This document shows positions 41,639-50,788 of a stretch of 52,304 bases of DNA, piece by piece. The stretch's first letter is position 1, and each line of letters begins with the position of its first letter. The notes below the pieces were generated by a model. It was given only the letters and a program-made list of their open reading frames with translations, made no database searches and had not been told where the DNA came from. Origin of the DNA: Lachnospiraceae bacterium (GTDB lineage Bacteria; Bacillota; Clostridia; Lachnospirales; Lachnospiraceae); contig JAFZUY010000031.1 of assembly GCA_017618075.1 (NCBI GenBank), positions 1 to 52,304 on the forward strand, written 5' to 3'. The position numbers and the translations under genes were made by a program.

Positions 41639-42348
41639 TATTTGCCCGGAGTGATTCCTTCGTACTTTTTGAATACTTTTACAAAATAACTCTGGCTGCC
41701 GAAAGCCAGTATATTCGCTATCTGCGACAAAGAATAACCGGAATAGTCTATCATATTACGGGCTGTTTCGGTTTTTTTGCGCATTACGTACTCGTTAAAG
41801 GTCATTCCGGTTTCCTTTTTAAAAAGCCTCGAAAGATGCCCTTCACTGATGCCTGTTTCTACTGCTGCATCGGTAATCGTTATCTTTTCATGCAGATGAT
41901 CGTAAACATAGTTTATGCAAAGGACCACATGCTTTGAATAAACCTTGTCTGTTTTAAGATTAATCATACGTTTCAGGTAATCTTTTACCATTTTTTTATG
42001 AAGGGCTGAGAGCTCTTTTTTTGATGTGCAGATATCTGCCTTATTAATGTAAAGATCGCTTAAATGGTAGGCTTGCTCGTGCTCCATTCCGCCGTCGATG
42101 CAGTATCTTGAGAGCATGGCTGCGGTGATGACGAAATGATATTTAAAGCTCTGAAGAGAGTTAAGCGAGAGTTCGCCGAGGCCCTTTTTATCGCAGAAAT
42201 CAACTGCCAAAGCCCTGTCGACGGTCTCTTTGTTTCCGTCCCTTACAGCCTCGTAAAACTCAACTTCCGGATTGTACGGCGCGTGAAAAGAATAATCCTC
42301 ACGCATGACATATTCTTTATAACCTAATTCCTGAGAAATAATATCCAT
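41605..42348 (-). CDS. AraC-family transcriptional regulator
   Basis: A 247-residue regulator with a helical N-terminal part (about 1-145), lacking a recognised cupin, and a C-terminal AraC domain (about 150-245) with ITDAAVETGISEGHLSRLFK and SLSQIANILAFGSQSYFVKV. It is divergent from the GH16-GH5 genes, separated by about 170 bp, so it is the likely regulator of that beta-glucanase pair. No operator was recognised. GGGAG precedes the ATG on the minus strand. The tail-to-tail 34-nt overlap with the XRE gene means opposing transcripts meet inside both coding regions. Confidence 0.9.
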   Translation of the reverse strand: MDIISQELGYKEYVMREDYSFHAPYNPEVEFYEAVRDGNKETVDRALAVDFCDKKGLGELSLNSLQSFKYHFVITAAMLSRYCIDGGMEHEQAYHLSDLYINKADICTSKKELSALHKKMVKDYLKRMINLKTDKVYSKHVVLCINYVYDHLHEKITITDAAVETGISEGHLSRLFKKETGMTFNEYVMRKKTETARNMIDYSGYSLSQIANILAFGSQSYFVKVFKKYEGITPGKYYSTHLPSATI

Positions 42349-42520
42349 AAAACTCCCTTTTTTAAAGCATTTGCCGCCGCTAAATTTTTTTATAAATTTA
42401 CTCTTATTATATCATTATTTTGCTAAAAAAATCATAATATTAATATAAATCCTAAAAGATTTGTTTTATTGTTAAGTTAATGTAGCAAAAAACATTGTAT
42501 TAATTTTAGGAGTGAAGATT

Positions 42521-43957
42521 ATGAAAAATTTTAAAAGAGTTATTTCAGTTGTTTCGGTAATGACACTTTTGGCTTCCCTGTCTGCCTTTGCAGGCTGCAA
42601 TAACGGTGCATATCAGCCTGACATCGACCTGGTTCCTAACCCCGATGTGGATTTGGTTGAAGCAACACCCGCGCCCGAACTCGAAGGCTACAACCTTCTC
42701 TGGCACGACGAATTCGACGGAACAGGGCTTGATTTTAATACCTGGAGTTACGATCCCCATGCTCCCGGCTGGACCAACAATGAACTTCAGGAATACACAC
42801 AGTCTACGGACAATGTGTTCGTAAAAGACGGAAACCTTGTTTTAAAGGCAATTAAAAAGACCATCGACGGAAGAAATTATTACACTTCCGGTAAGGTAAA
42901 AACCAAGGATAAAGAGGACTTTATGTACGGCAAAGTTGTTGCCAGAGCAAAAGTTCCCGAAGGTCAGGGACTCTGGCCCGCAATCTGGATGATGCCTACC
43001 GAAGAAATGAAGTACGGACAGTGGCCTAAATGCGGTGAAATTGATATAATGGAAGTGCTTGGAAGCGATGTAACCACAGCATACGGAACCGTTCATTACG
43101 GCGAGCCTCATGCAGAGCAGCAGGGCGTTGTAACACTTGATTCAGGTTCTTTTGCAGACTCTTTCCACGAGTACTCTGTTGAATGGGAACCCGGCGAAAT
43201 GAGATGGTACATCGACGGCAATTTGTATCTTACCGTAAATGACTGGTTTACAGGTGATGCGGGCGCAGACGAAAAGCCTTATCCCGCACCTTTTGATCAG
43301 ACATTCTATGTTCAGTTAAACCTCGCAGTCGGCGGAACATGGCCCGGAAATCCCGACGAAACCACTGACTTCGACAATGCAGAATTCTTAATTGACTACG
43401 TTCGTGTATATCAGAAAGACGAGTATGATACAAATGTAAAGAAACCCGAAAAGGTATTCCTGGAAGCTGACGAAACAGGCAACTTCATCAGAAACTGTGA
43501 TTTCAGCGTAGCAGAAAATCTCGATGATGACGAAGACTGGAAATTCCTTCTTTTCGAAGGCGGCGAAGGAAGCGCGGAAATCAAAGACAATACAATGATT
43601 ATTTATACAGATGCAATGGGTACGGTTGATTATTCTGTTCAGCTCGTACAGCCCGACCTTCCGATGATAAAAGGCAAGAGCTACCGCATCACATTCGACT
43701 GCTGGGCAGAGGCAGACAGAAATCTTATTGTATGTATTTCGGCTCCCAATGCAGGCTGGATCAGATATTTCCCTGATACACTTTTCGATGTAACCACCGA
43801 GCCTCAGACCTTTGTATATGAATTCACCATGACCGAAAAGAACGACAACAACGGCCGTCTTGAATTCAACATGGGCAACAAGGGTTCGGACGCAACAATC
43901 TATATTCAGAATGTTCGCGTGGAGGAAATCGAGGAACTCACACCCGTGGAGGAATAA
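42521..43957 (+). CDS. GH16 beta-glucanase (laminarinase/lichenase) lipoprotein with C-terminal carbohydrate-binding domain
   Basis: The signal MKNFKRVISVVSVMTLLASL ends at lipobox Cys26 (FAGC), so the 478-residue enzyme is surface-anchored. The GH16 domain (about 58-305) has the ExDxxE catalytic motif at Glu173-Asp175-Glu178 (GEIDIMEVLG), with Glu173 nucleophile and Glu178 acid/base, and LLWHDEFDGTGLDFNTW at its start. It would cut beta-1,3 or mixed beta-1,3-1,4 glucans. Residues about 325-470 form a CBM4/9-like beta-sandwich (NFIRNCDFSVAENLDDD onwards). ATG 42521 has AGGAG 8 nt upstream; GTG 42512 is part of that site. GH5 follows after 2 nt. Confidence 0.9.
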   Translation: MKNFKRVISVVSVMTLLASLSAFAGCNNGAYQPDIDLVPNPDVDLVEATPAPELEGYNLLWHDEFDGTGLDFNTWSYDPHAPGWTNNELQEYTQSTDNVFVKDGNLVLKAIKKTIDGRNYYTSGKVKTKDKEDFMYGKVVARAKVPEGQGLWPAIWMMPTEEMKYGQWPKCGEIDIMEVLGSDVTTAYGTVHYGEPHAEQQGVVTLDSGSFADSFHEYSVEWEPGEMRWYIDGNLYLTVNDWFTGDAGADEKPYPAPFDQTFYVQLNLAVGGTWPGNPDETTDFDNAEFLIDYVRVYQKDEYDTNVKKPEKVFLEADETGNFIRNCDFSVAENLDDDEDWKFLLFEGGEGSAEIKDNTMIIYTDAMGTVDYSVQLVQPDLPMIKGKSYRITFDCWAEADRNLIVCISAPNAGWIRYFPDTLFDVTTEPQTFVYEFTMTEKNDNNGRLEFNMGNKGSDATIYIQNVRVEEIEELTPVEE

Positions 43958-43959
43958 TT

Positions 43960-44955
43960 ATGAAAAAATTTGAAGGATACGAACATGGCGTAAATTTCGG
44001 CGGATGGCTCTCACAGTGCGACCATACCAAAGAAAGATACGATACTTTTATCACAGAGGCTGATTTCGAAAATGTTTCTAAAAGATTCGACCATGTCAGA
44101 ATACCCACTGACTACGATCTTATTTTGAATGATGATTATTCTTTTAAGGAAGAGGGATTTTCATACATAGATTTTGCAATTGCAATGTGTCGTAAATACG
44201 GCCTTAACATGATACTTGACCTTCATCGTACTCCGGGGTATTCTTTCGATCCCGCACACGGCGAAATGGGCTTTTTTGACAGCGAAGAGTACCAGAATGT
44301 GTTTTATAAAATCTGGCGTGAATTTGCGAGAAGATACGGCAAAGAAAAAGACATGCTGACCTTCGAGCTTTTAAACGAAGTTACCGACAAAGCATTCTGC
44401 GACAAGTGGAATGAAATATCGGTTAACTGCATTAAGATGATTCGTGAAACGGCAAAGGACATCAGGATCATCGTTGGCGGCTATTACAACAACAGCCTTG
44501 AAGCCATAAAAGATCTGGCAATGCCTTACGATGACAACGTAGTATACACTTTCCACTGCTACGAGCCTCTTCTTTTCACACATCAGGGCGCACACTGGAT
44601 TCCCACAATGGATGTGTATTTCAGATGTGATTATAAAATGCCTTATGAGAAATATGACGAATACAGCAAGATTCAAACCAAAGACGCTTACAGGGCGTTT
44701 CCTCCTTTTGACAAGGATGAATGTCCCGATGAAAGATATTTTGAGTATCTTTTAAGCGAAGCCATCGAAGTGGCAAAGGAAAGAAACGTTGCTCTCTACT
44801 GTGGCGAGTACGGCGTAATCGATCGAGCAAACAAAAAAGAAGCCGTAAAATGGTTTCACGACTTCCATGCAGTAATGGATAAATATAATATCGGACGATG
44901 CGTCTGGACATACAAAGAAATGGATTTTGAAATAGACAAAGATTTTAAGAATTAA
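43960..44955 (+). CDS. GH5 cellulase-type endoglucanase
   Basis: A 331-residue single-domain GH5 (beta/alpha)8 enzyme. Acid/base is Glu140 in FELLNEV, nucleophile Glu283 in YCGEYGV; GVNFGGWLSQCDH at the start, RIPTDYDL and LHRTPGY are further landmarks. It has no signal peptide, unusual for an endoglucanase, so it probably cleaves imported glucan oligosaccharides after the surface GH16 has acted. It starts 2 nt after GH16, with GGAGG near the GH16 stop, so it is translationally coupled. Its stop abuts the convergent NlpC gene with no spacer. Confidence 0.92.
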   Translation: MKKFEGYEHGVNFGGWLSQCDHTKERYDTFITEADFENVSKRFDHVRIPTDYDLILNDDYSFKEEGFSYIDFAIAMCRKYGLNMILDLHRTPGYSFDPAHGEMGFFDSEEYQNVFYKIWREFARRYGKEKDMLTFELLNEVTDKAFCDKWNEISVNCIKMIRETAKDIRIIVGGYYNNSLEAIKDLAMPYDDNVVYTFHCYEPLLFTHQGAHWIPTMDVYFRCDYKMPYEKYDEYSKIQTKDAYRAFPPFDKDECPDERYFEYLLSEAIEVAKERNVALYCGEYGVIDRANKKEAVKWFHDFHAVMDKYNIGRCVWTYKEMDFEIDKDFKN

Positions 44956-45708
44956 TTATTCGCTTCCGCTGTTAACGTAGCGTGAATAATCGACACCTTT
45001 TATTTCAAACCAGTTAGTCCAGGTTTCGTATTCGACGGTATCATAACCGATACCGGAGTTTTCAGTTCTTGCATCAATAACCATTCCGTCCCCGACATAT
45101 ATACCAACGTGGCCGAAGGTGTAAACACCAAGGCCCGGTATGTCGGGGATTGTTTCTATAGGTCCTGACAGCGGTGATTCTGCCAGCAGTTCTTCAGTGC
45201 CCCTCGCACATACCTCAACTTTGGATTTTATAAGGCCGGAACAGTCGACATGACCTTCCTCGCAGCCGCCATATACATATTCCCAGCCCTCGTAATATGC
45301 TCTGTACGCCCATTTTACGAGGTCGTCGGCTGTGGTGGTTAATACATCGTCTTCAAAAGTATAATCTTCATTTGCGACAACATATATATCTTCACCGTCA
45401 ATGGTTATTACCATCATATCTTCAGGAACTTCAGTGGTAGTTATTTCGATTTCCTGCGATACGTTTTTGATATTGGAAGAGCGCGTCAAAATAACCGTCT
45501 CACCCTGGTAAGACGCTGTATCCTCCTCCTCTTCTTCAATTATCTCAGGCACTTCGGGTTCAACGTTTAATGTGGCTACATCAACCCAGTCGACTTTATT
45601 TTTCTCTGCTATTATTCCCGGCAGTATAGCAACGGATAAAACGAAACAAAGAAACGTTAAAACTGCGACAACGCTTATAACCCTCGATGTCTTTAATTTG
45701 AAGTTCAT
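44956..45708 (-). CDS. NlpC/P60 cell-wall peptidase, membrane-anchored
   Basis: The 250-residue protein has an N-terminal hydrophobic segment (about 8-33), a Glu-rich stretch (EEEEEDT), a linker of about 80 residues and an NlpC/P60 domain (about 128-250). Catalytic Cys is in GHVDCSGLI and His in FGHVGIYVGDG, with DARTENSG giving the third polar residue. Such enzymes cut peptidoglycan stem peptides outside the cell. No Shine-Dalgarno is visible; TAAAAT lies 6 nt before the ATG (minus strand), so the message may be leaderless or weakly translated. It is convergent with GH5, sharing no intergenic terminator. Confidence 0.85.
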   Translation of the reverse strand: MNFKLKTSRVISVVAVLTFLCFVLSVAILPGIIAEKNKVDWVDVATLNVEPEVPEIIEEEEEDTASYQGETVILTRSSNIKNVSQEIEITTTEVPEDMMVITIDGEDIYVVANEDYTFEDDVLTTTADDLVKWAYRAYYEGWEYVYGGCEEGHVDCSGLIKSKVEVCARGTEELLAESPLSGPIETIPDIPGLGVYTFGHVGIYVGDGMVIDARTENSGIGYDTVEYETWTNWFEIKGVDYSRYVNSGSE

Positions 45709-45802
45709 ACATCTATTTTACAGTAAAATTCGACATTTTTCCATCAAAAACGTTTTGCGGATTTTAGTTTGTGACCGAATGTTTGTCACACGTCTAACTT
45801 TG

Positions 45803-45831
45803 TTGATTTTAAGGGTGGCCTCAGATATAAT
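45803..45831 (+). promoter_or_regulatory. Sigma-A-type promoter for the TraX-GGDEF gene
   Basis: TTGATT at 45803-45808, a 17-bp spacer and TATAAT at 45826-45831, about 30 nt before the ATG. Confidence 0.75.
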
Positions 45832-45860
45832 ATTTTTATACGTTTGAGAGGCTGGAAGAG

Positions 45861-48080
45861 ATGTCAAACACTAAGAATTTTAAGGGCTTAAACCTGTTTA
45901 CTTTAAAGTTTATAGCGATATTTGCAATGACCATAGATCATGTTGCGTGGGCCTGCATTCCTTTTGATTCCGTGCTCGGTCAGATAATGCATGTGGTCGG
46001 AAGATTTACGATTCCGATTATGTGCTTTGCGATCGTGGAGGGCTATATTCACACGGGCAATGTCGTAAAATATGCCCTAAGGCTCCTTATCTTCGGAATC
46101 ATTTCAGCAACTCCTTTTTATATGTTTTTTGGGTCTATGTACGGCTACAGGCAGAACATCATCATAGACCTTCTTATAGCGCTTTTGACAATCATGATTG
46201 CGGCGAGCGAGAACAATTCGCTTTCGGCCAAAATCATTGCAATCATATGCCTCGGAATCATTTCGGCGACACTTGGCGGATGGCCGATTCTTCCTATGGT
46301 TTATGTTCTGATATTTTATTTTTTCAGAAACAAATTTGGCAAAATATGTCTGTTTTTCTCGATTGCAACGGTCGTTATGGTCGTTGTCGTCACCCTTTTC
46401 AGCGTTATCAACGGCAATACACATATCCTTAATCTTGACTGGAAATGGTATGACAAGCTGTATCTTTTAGGATTTGTTCTGCCACTCGGACTCATATATT
46501 TTTACAACGGAGAAAAGGGCGGAAACCGTTTTTCATCCACATTCTTTTATGTTTACTATCCCTCACACCTTTTGGTTTTGTCGATTGCGTTTTCCACGAT
46601 GACGGATATTAGAAGCATCTTCATCATAGTGCAGGGAACTTCTATGTTACTCATTGCGGTTTTGCTTGCAATGGCTGCGGTTCAGAGCAAAAGGTCTTCC
46701 AACGCATCGATTATCGCAACGCTCATATTCGGACTCCTATTTATGGTCGGATTTTTCGGAGAGATTATAAATCCTACGTATGAGACCATAAAAGAAGTAG
46801 TCAAAATCGAGTACGTTGCAGACTGCGGATTCTTAATCTGCTTCACATGGTTTGTGGCGGATTTCCTTAGAATGAAAGTTCCGGTTACGATTTATATCAT
46901 AGAGGGTTGCGTGAGTGCGCTGACCATATTCGGCGTATACACGATGGAAAGCAATACGCTTTTCTACAAGAGCTTTGAGGTCGGAGGAGATCTGGCGTAC
47001 CCTGTGGCAATAATTGAGCCGGGTATTCTTTATATTGTCTTTTATATCTGCATTGTGCTGGTGTTCGCGGGCTTCTTAATAGCCAATTATATTTCTAGCA
47101 GGGAGACCTCGTATATCGAGCATCAGAGAAGAATGATTATAAACTACGCAGTCTTTGCGCTCTGGTTTTTCATTGCGCTTAAAGTAGTCGGAATTTCACC
47201 TTACGATCTGATTGCATTCGGCGTTATCGCCGCCATCTGCATAGTCTCGTACGGCACATTAAAATACGGCTTTAACAACAATACGAAAGTTATCGCAGCC
47301 AGTGCACTTAACCACACTTCGGAGAGCGTAGTTGTAATAGATATGACGGGCGAAGTTTTGATGATGAACGAAAACGGAAAGGCACTTTTCCCGTATGTCC
47401 AGACCGGCAAAAATGTTAAAAGATACAGAGTCTTAAAAGACATTCTCGATGATAAAAGAAGCACAATGGAAAAGGACGACCATGTATACGGATTCAGAAA
47501 AGAACCGCTCAATGAAAATGGCGTCATCCAAGGCTATATGGTCTGGGCTTCGGATATTACCAACCAGGTTGAAGTTTTCAACGAGATAAAGAACCTGGCC
47601 GAAACAGACGGACTTACAGGCCTTTACAACAGAGTATATCTTGAAAAAATCGTTGATGCGGAAATTGCCGCAGGAAATATCGGAACGCTCTTTATGACCG
47701 ACCTTGATAATTTTAAGAGCGTAAACGATCTCTACGGACACTCAACCGGCGATGCTGTTTTAATTGCATACGGAGAACATCTGATAAATTGTTTCAAAGA
47801 TACGGACGCTATCGTATGCCGTCTCGGTGGTGATGAATTTACGGTTTATGTAAAGAGTGATACCGACAGGGTAACCATGGCGGAATACGCAGGCAAAATC
47901 ATCTCAGGTCTTTCTGATAAAATGTCGCGTTCAAGTTTGCCTCCGATAGTCGGTTCGTCTATAGGAATAACCGTAAACGACGGTCAGATTGTAAGCTTTG
48001 AAGATATGTACGAGAAGACCGACAAAGCACTTTATTATTCAAAGGAACACGGAAAGAACAGGTACAGATTCAGTGAGTAG
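45861..48080 (+). CDS. TraX-type membrane domain fused to a diguanylate cyclase (GGDEF)
   Basis: A 739-residue membrane protein. Residues about 10-250 match the TraX/acyltransferase-like family (LKFIAIFAMTIDHVAWA, VVGRFTIPIMCFAIVEGY). Residues about 255-470 form a second set of membrane helices, then a PAS-like region (VVVIDMTGEVLMMNENG, about 485-570) and a GGDEF domain (about 580-739) with intact RLGGDEF at 655-661 and LAETDGLTGLYNR. The product should make cyclic di-GMP. The allosteric I-site RxxD is changed to Lys-Asp-Thr-Asp, so product inhibition may be lost. TraX proteins elsewhere acetylate pilin; here the acyltransferase-like part may act as a membrane sensor. Confidence 0.85.
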   Translation: MSNTKNFKGLNLFTLKFIAIFAMTIDHVAWACIPFDSVLGQIMHVVGRFTIPIMCFAIVEGYIHTGNVVKYALRLLIFGIISATPFYMFFGSMYGYRQNIIIDLLIALLTIMIAASENNSLSAKIIAIICLGIISATLGGWPILPMVYVLIFYFFRNKFGKICLFFSIATVVMVVVVTLFSVINGNTHILNLDWKWYDKLYLLGFVLPLGLIYFYNGEKGGNRFSSTFFYVYYPSHLLVLSIAFSTMTDIRSIFIIVQGTSMLLIAVLLAMAAVQSKRSSNASIIATLIFGLLFMVGFFGEIINPTYETIKEVVKIEYVADCGFLICFTWFVADFLRMKVPVTIYIIEGCVSALTIFGVYTMESNTLFYKSFEVGGDLAYPVAIIEPGILYIVFYICIVLVFAGFLIANYISSRETSYIEHQRRMIINYAVFALWFFIALKVVGISPYDLIAFGVIAAICIVSYGTLKYGFNNNTKVIAASALNHTSESVVVIDMTGEVLMMNENGKALFPYVQTGKNVKRYRVLKDILDDKRSTMEKDDHVYGFRKEPLNENGVIQGYMVWASDITNQVEVFNEIKNLAETDGLTGLYNRVYLEKIVDAEIAAGNIGTLFMTDLDNFKSVNDLYGHSTGDAVLIAYGEHLINCFKDTDAIVCRLGGDEFTVYVKSDTDRVTMAEYAGKIISGLSDKMSRSSLPPIVGSSIGITVNDGQIVSFEDMYEKTDKALYYSKEHGKNRYRFSE

Positions 48081-48087
48081 GTGACTT

Positions 48088-48339
48088 ATGGGATTATTTA
48101 AAAGCCAGTACGAAAAAGCAATGGACGATATCATAAAACATATCGACGCCAACATGAGCAACAACTACAAAGATGCCGCACAGGCTAATTTTCGTGAGTT
48201 CGAAGAACTCTATCAAAAACTTTGCGACGAGGGTGTGCTCAAAGAAAAAGTGAAGACCGCATACGGCGAAAAGCTTGCGGAATACAGAACAAAAATGCAG
48301 GGTTTCACCCACAAAGACCAGAAGCCTTACTGGACTTGA
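48088..48339 (+). CDS. Small charged protein of unknown function
   Basis: I recognise no family. The 83-residue protein is helical and charged (FKSQYEKAMDDIIKHIDANM, ANFREFEELYQKLCDEGVLK), with no membrane segment, signal or cysteine motif. It starts 7 nt after the TraX-GGDEF stop and is probably co-expressed with it; AGGTG near that stop can serve as ribosome binding site. The product may modulate the cyclase, but this is context only. Confidence 0.55.
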   Translation: MGLFKSQYEKAMDDIIKHIDANMSNNYKDAAQANFREFEELYQKLCDEGVLKEKVKTAYGEKLAEYRTKMQGFTHKDQKPYWT

Positions 48340-48398
48340 TTTGCGGGCGGGCTATGCATTTTTTAATATACTGAAAATGAGATAAAAGAGGTTTAAAG

Positions 48399-49598
48399 AT
48401 GGGACTTAACGACACTCCGGGTTCGGAGAGAAAACACATAGCGTTTTTTGGATGCAGAAATGCAGGTAAAAGCAGTTTGCTTAATGCGGTAACAGGGCAG
48501 AATTTTGCCATAGTATCTGACGTTGCGGGAACCACTACCGATCCCGTATATAAATCAATGGAGCTGCTTCCTGCGGGTCCCGTGGTTGTGATTGATACAC
48601 CGGGTCTTGATGATGTCGGAGAACTAGGACAACTTAGAATCGAAAAGGCTAAAGGTGTCTTAAGAAAAACGGATCTTGCGGTTCTTGTAATTGATACCGA
48701 AAAAGGATTTGCACCCGAGGATGCAGAGATTTTGTCTCTCATAGAAGAAAGAAAAGTACCTGTTATCAAGGTGTACAATAAATCGGACATAGCATCGAAC
48801 AAAGACATTCCTAAAAAAGACGATGATTCCGAACTGTCAGCCACACTTTCCGTAAGTGCTCTAACCGGTGAAGGCATCTTTGAACTAAAAGAAACAATTG
48901 CGAAGCTTTTAAATGATACCAAAGACGATAAAGTTCTCGTCGGCGATTTGATTGAACCAAACGATTTGATAATACTGGTAGTACCTATTGACAAGGCAGC
49001 ACCTAAAGGAAGACTTATTTTACCGCAGCAGCAGACAATAAGAGATTTGCTTGACCACGGTGCAATTCCCATCGTCTGCAGAGACAGCGAACTTGCGGAT
49101 GTTATTGAAAGATACGGAAGCGATGCCAAACTTGTAATCACCGACAGCCAGGCATTTAAGAAAGTATCGGCCATAGTACCCGAAGAGATACCTCTTACTT
49201 CTTTTTCAATTCTTTTTGCAAGATACAAGGGCGAGCTTGATTATCAGCTCGATGGCATAAAAGCAGTCGAAAGCCTTAAGGACGGAGACTATGTGCTGAT
49301 AGCCGAAGGCTGCACACACCACAGACAGTGCGGAGATATCGGTACCGAGAAAATTCCCGCCATGCTTCGCAAAAAAGCAGACGTGCAGATTGATTTTACA
49401 CAGGGAACCGAATATCCCGACGACCTTGAAAAGTATAAAGTCATCATCCACTGCGGCGGCTGCATGTTAAACGAAAAAGAAATGAAAGCACGTATCGAAG
49501 CAGCGAAGAAACATAATATCGCAATTACAAATTACGGCATGACGATAGCTTATCTTACCGGCGTGCTTGAAAGAAGTATGAAACCTTTGAATAGATAA
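48399..49598 (+). CDS. hydF: [FeFe]-hydrogenase maturation GTPase HydF
   Basis: HydF is the scaffold on which the 2Fe subcluster of [FeFe]-hydrogenase is assembled before transfer to the enzyme. The 399-residue protein has a GTPase domain (about 12-175) with G1 GCRNAGKSS, G3 DTPGLDDV and G4 NKSD, a middle dimerisation domain, and a C-terminal iron-sulfur domain with CTH near residue 307 and HCGGC about 43 residues later, the three-cysteine signature of the family. Length is normal. hydE and hydG are not in the window. AAGAGGT lies 11 nt before the ATG. A hairpin follows its stop. Confidence 0.95.
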   Translation: MGLNDTPGSERKHIAFFGCRNAGKSSLLNAVTGQNFAIVSDVAGTTTDPVYKSMELLPAGPVVVIDTPGLDDVGELGQLRIEKAKGVLRKTDLAVLVIDTEKGFAPEDAEILSLIEERKVPVIKVYNKSDIASNKDIPKKDDDSELSATLSVSALTGEGIFELKETIAKLLNDTKDDKVLVGDLIEPNDLIILVVPIDKAAPKGRLILPQQQTIRDLLDHGAIPIVCRDSELADVIERYGSDAKLVITDSQAFKKVSAIVPEEIPLTSFSILFARYKGELDYQLDGIKAVESLKDGDYVLIAEGCTHHRQCGDIGTEKIPAMLRKKADVQIDFTQGTEYPDDLEKYKVIIHCGGCMLNEKEMKARIEAAKKHNIAITNYGMTIAYLTGVLERSMKPLNR

Positions 49599-49604
49599 AG
49601 CTTG

Positions 49605-49630
49605 TTTAGAAAAATCGCAATTTTTCTAAA
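49605..49630 (+). terminator. Weak hairpin terminator after hydF
   Basis: TTTAGAAAAAT and ATTTTTCTAAA form an 11-bp AT-rich stem around CGCA. The T-run is inside the stem rather than after it, so efficiency is uncertain. Confidence 0.5.
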
Positions 49631-49705
49631 TAGATTAACTTTCAGAATAACTCACGTTGACAAATGAATGGCTGGGACAATTCAAGTATATTGGGAGGCA
49701 ATCAG

Positions 49706-50695
49706 ATGAAAAAATACAGAGTTTTATCGCTGAGTTTGGTTTTATTGCTTCTTTGTGGATGCGGAACAGGAGGACAGGTAATGGATGGTGACGGTATGCT
49801 GCAAATCGACCTTGATGAAGAAACAACCGTAGAATCAAATGAAACTCCTATGGAAGATCCTAAAGAAGAAGGAACAATCAATGAGAGCAGCGATGTATTT
49901 ATTATCGGGCCATATGGAAAGATTTCCGTAACTGTACCTGATGGATGGGTAGCGGAAAAAGCACCTATGGATAGCAATAAAATGATGTACGGGCTGTATG
50001 GTCTTATCTTGAAACCGGAAACTGCAAGTGCGGGACAGATTGAGCTTTTCTGTATCGACATGTTTGGAGTGTGCGGAACGGGGCTGGATTCCACGCAGAT
50101 GGAACTTGCCGGTACTACAGTAAATGTGGGCACATATGATAATAACTCTCATTGGGATTTCATCACATTTAGAAACGATAAGCCTCAGATAGTGGCACAA
50201 CATACGGATTGCTCTTCCTGGACGGATGCTATGTGGGATGAGGCTATCACTATACTCGATACTATGAAATTTGATGAGGGTGTTGTAGAAGGCGGAGTTG
50301 GGCAGTTTATCCCTGAGTCTGAAAATGATGAGATTGCAGTGATTATGGAAGTCACAGATGTAACAGTGTCCGGACTGAGGGTGCATCTTCGTAAATATGA
50401 TAAAAGAGATAATGGGGAACTGATCTGCGGTGAAGGATACAGTCTCCAGGTGCTTAATGGTGATACTTGGGACAATGTTCCGACTATCATTGATGAATGG
50501 GCTTTTACCTATGAAGGATTTATCATCCCTGATGACGGTGAAATTGTGATGGATATCAACTGGGAATGGCTGTACGGAAAACTCTCGCCGGGAACATATC
50601 GCATTACCAAGTCGGTGATCGATAGCAACGAGAATAATCCCAATGTCAATATTCATTTATATATGTTGGTATCACAGTTTGTTATTGCGGGATAG
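49706..50695 (+). CDS. Lipoprotein with C-terminal Ig-like domain
   Basis: The signal MKKYRVLSLSLVLLLLCGCG carries a lipobox (LLCGC), so the 329-residue protein is anchored outside the cell. Its middle (about 70-190) is beta-rich with no recognised family. The last ~115 residues resemble a bacterial Ig-like domain of a type common in Firmicutes (YSLQVLNGDTWDNVPTI, DINWEWLYGKLSPGTYRITK). ATG 49706 has GGGAGG 8 nt upstream; earlier in-frame starts at 49664 are less supported. It is the first of four small genes separated by partly related spacers. Function unknown. Confidence 0.75.
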   Translation: MKKYRVLSLSLVLLLLCGCGTGGQVMDGDGMLQIDLDEETTVESNETPMEDPKEEGTINESSDVFIIGPYGKISVTVPDGWVAEKAPMDSNKMMYGLYGLILKPETASAGQIELFCIDMFGVCGTGLDSTQMELAGTTVNVGTYDNNSHWDFITFRNDKPQIVAQHTDCSSWTDAMWDEAITILDTMKFDEGVVEGGVGQFIPESENDEIAVIMEVTDVTVSGLRVHLRKYDKRDNGELICGEGYSLQVLNGDTWDNVPTIIDEWAFTYEGFIIPDDGEIVMDINWEWLYGKLSPGTYRITKSVIDSNENNPNVNIHLYMLVSQFVIAG

Positions 50696-50716
50696 TATGT
50701 CGGGATAATGCGATAG

Positions 50717-50767
50717 TAATTTAAATTGGAAAATAATATAGTTGAAATATTTCAGTTTTACTGAATA
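50717..50767 (+). repeat. Intergenic repeat, copy 1
   Basis: Starts TAATTTAAATTGGAAA and ends with the palindrome TTCAGTTTTACTGAA (50751-50765). A diverged version lies at 51236-51279 before the next gene; a shorter CTGAATAGACAAA match occurs at 51712-51724. Confidence 0.6.
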
Positions 50768-50788
50768 GACAAATTGGGGTTTGAGAGA

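Noticed and set aside
48341-48372. Promoter TTGCGG / TATACT before hydF
   Set aside because: Spacing is 20 bp, outside the usual range, with a poor -35 box.
48305-49228. 307-codon minus-strand open frame opposite hydF
   Set aside because: Serine-rich shadow of the hydF coding sequence with no family similarity; hydF on the plus strand has all its motifs.
49835-50656. 273-codon minus-strand open frame opposite the lipoprotein gene
   Set aside because: No ribosome binding site or recognisable domain; the plus-strand frame has a lipobox and a good GGGAGG site.
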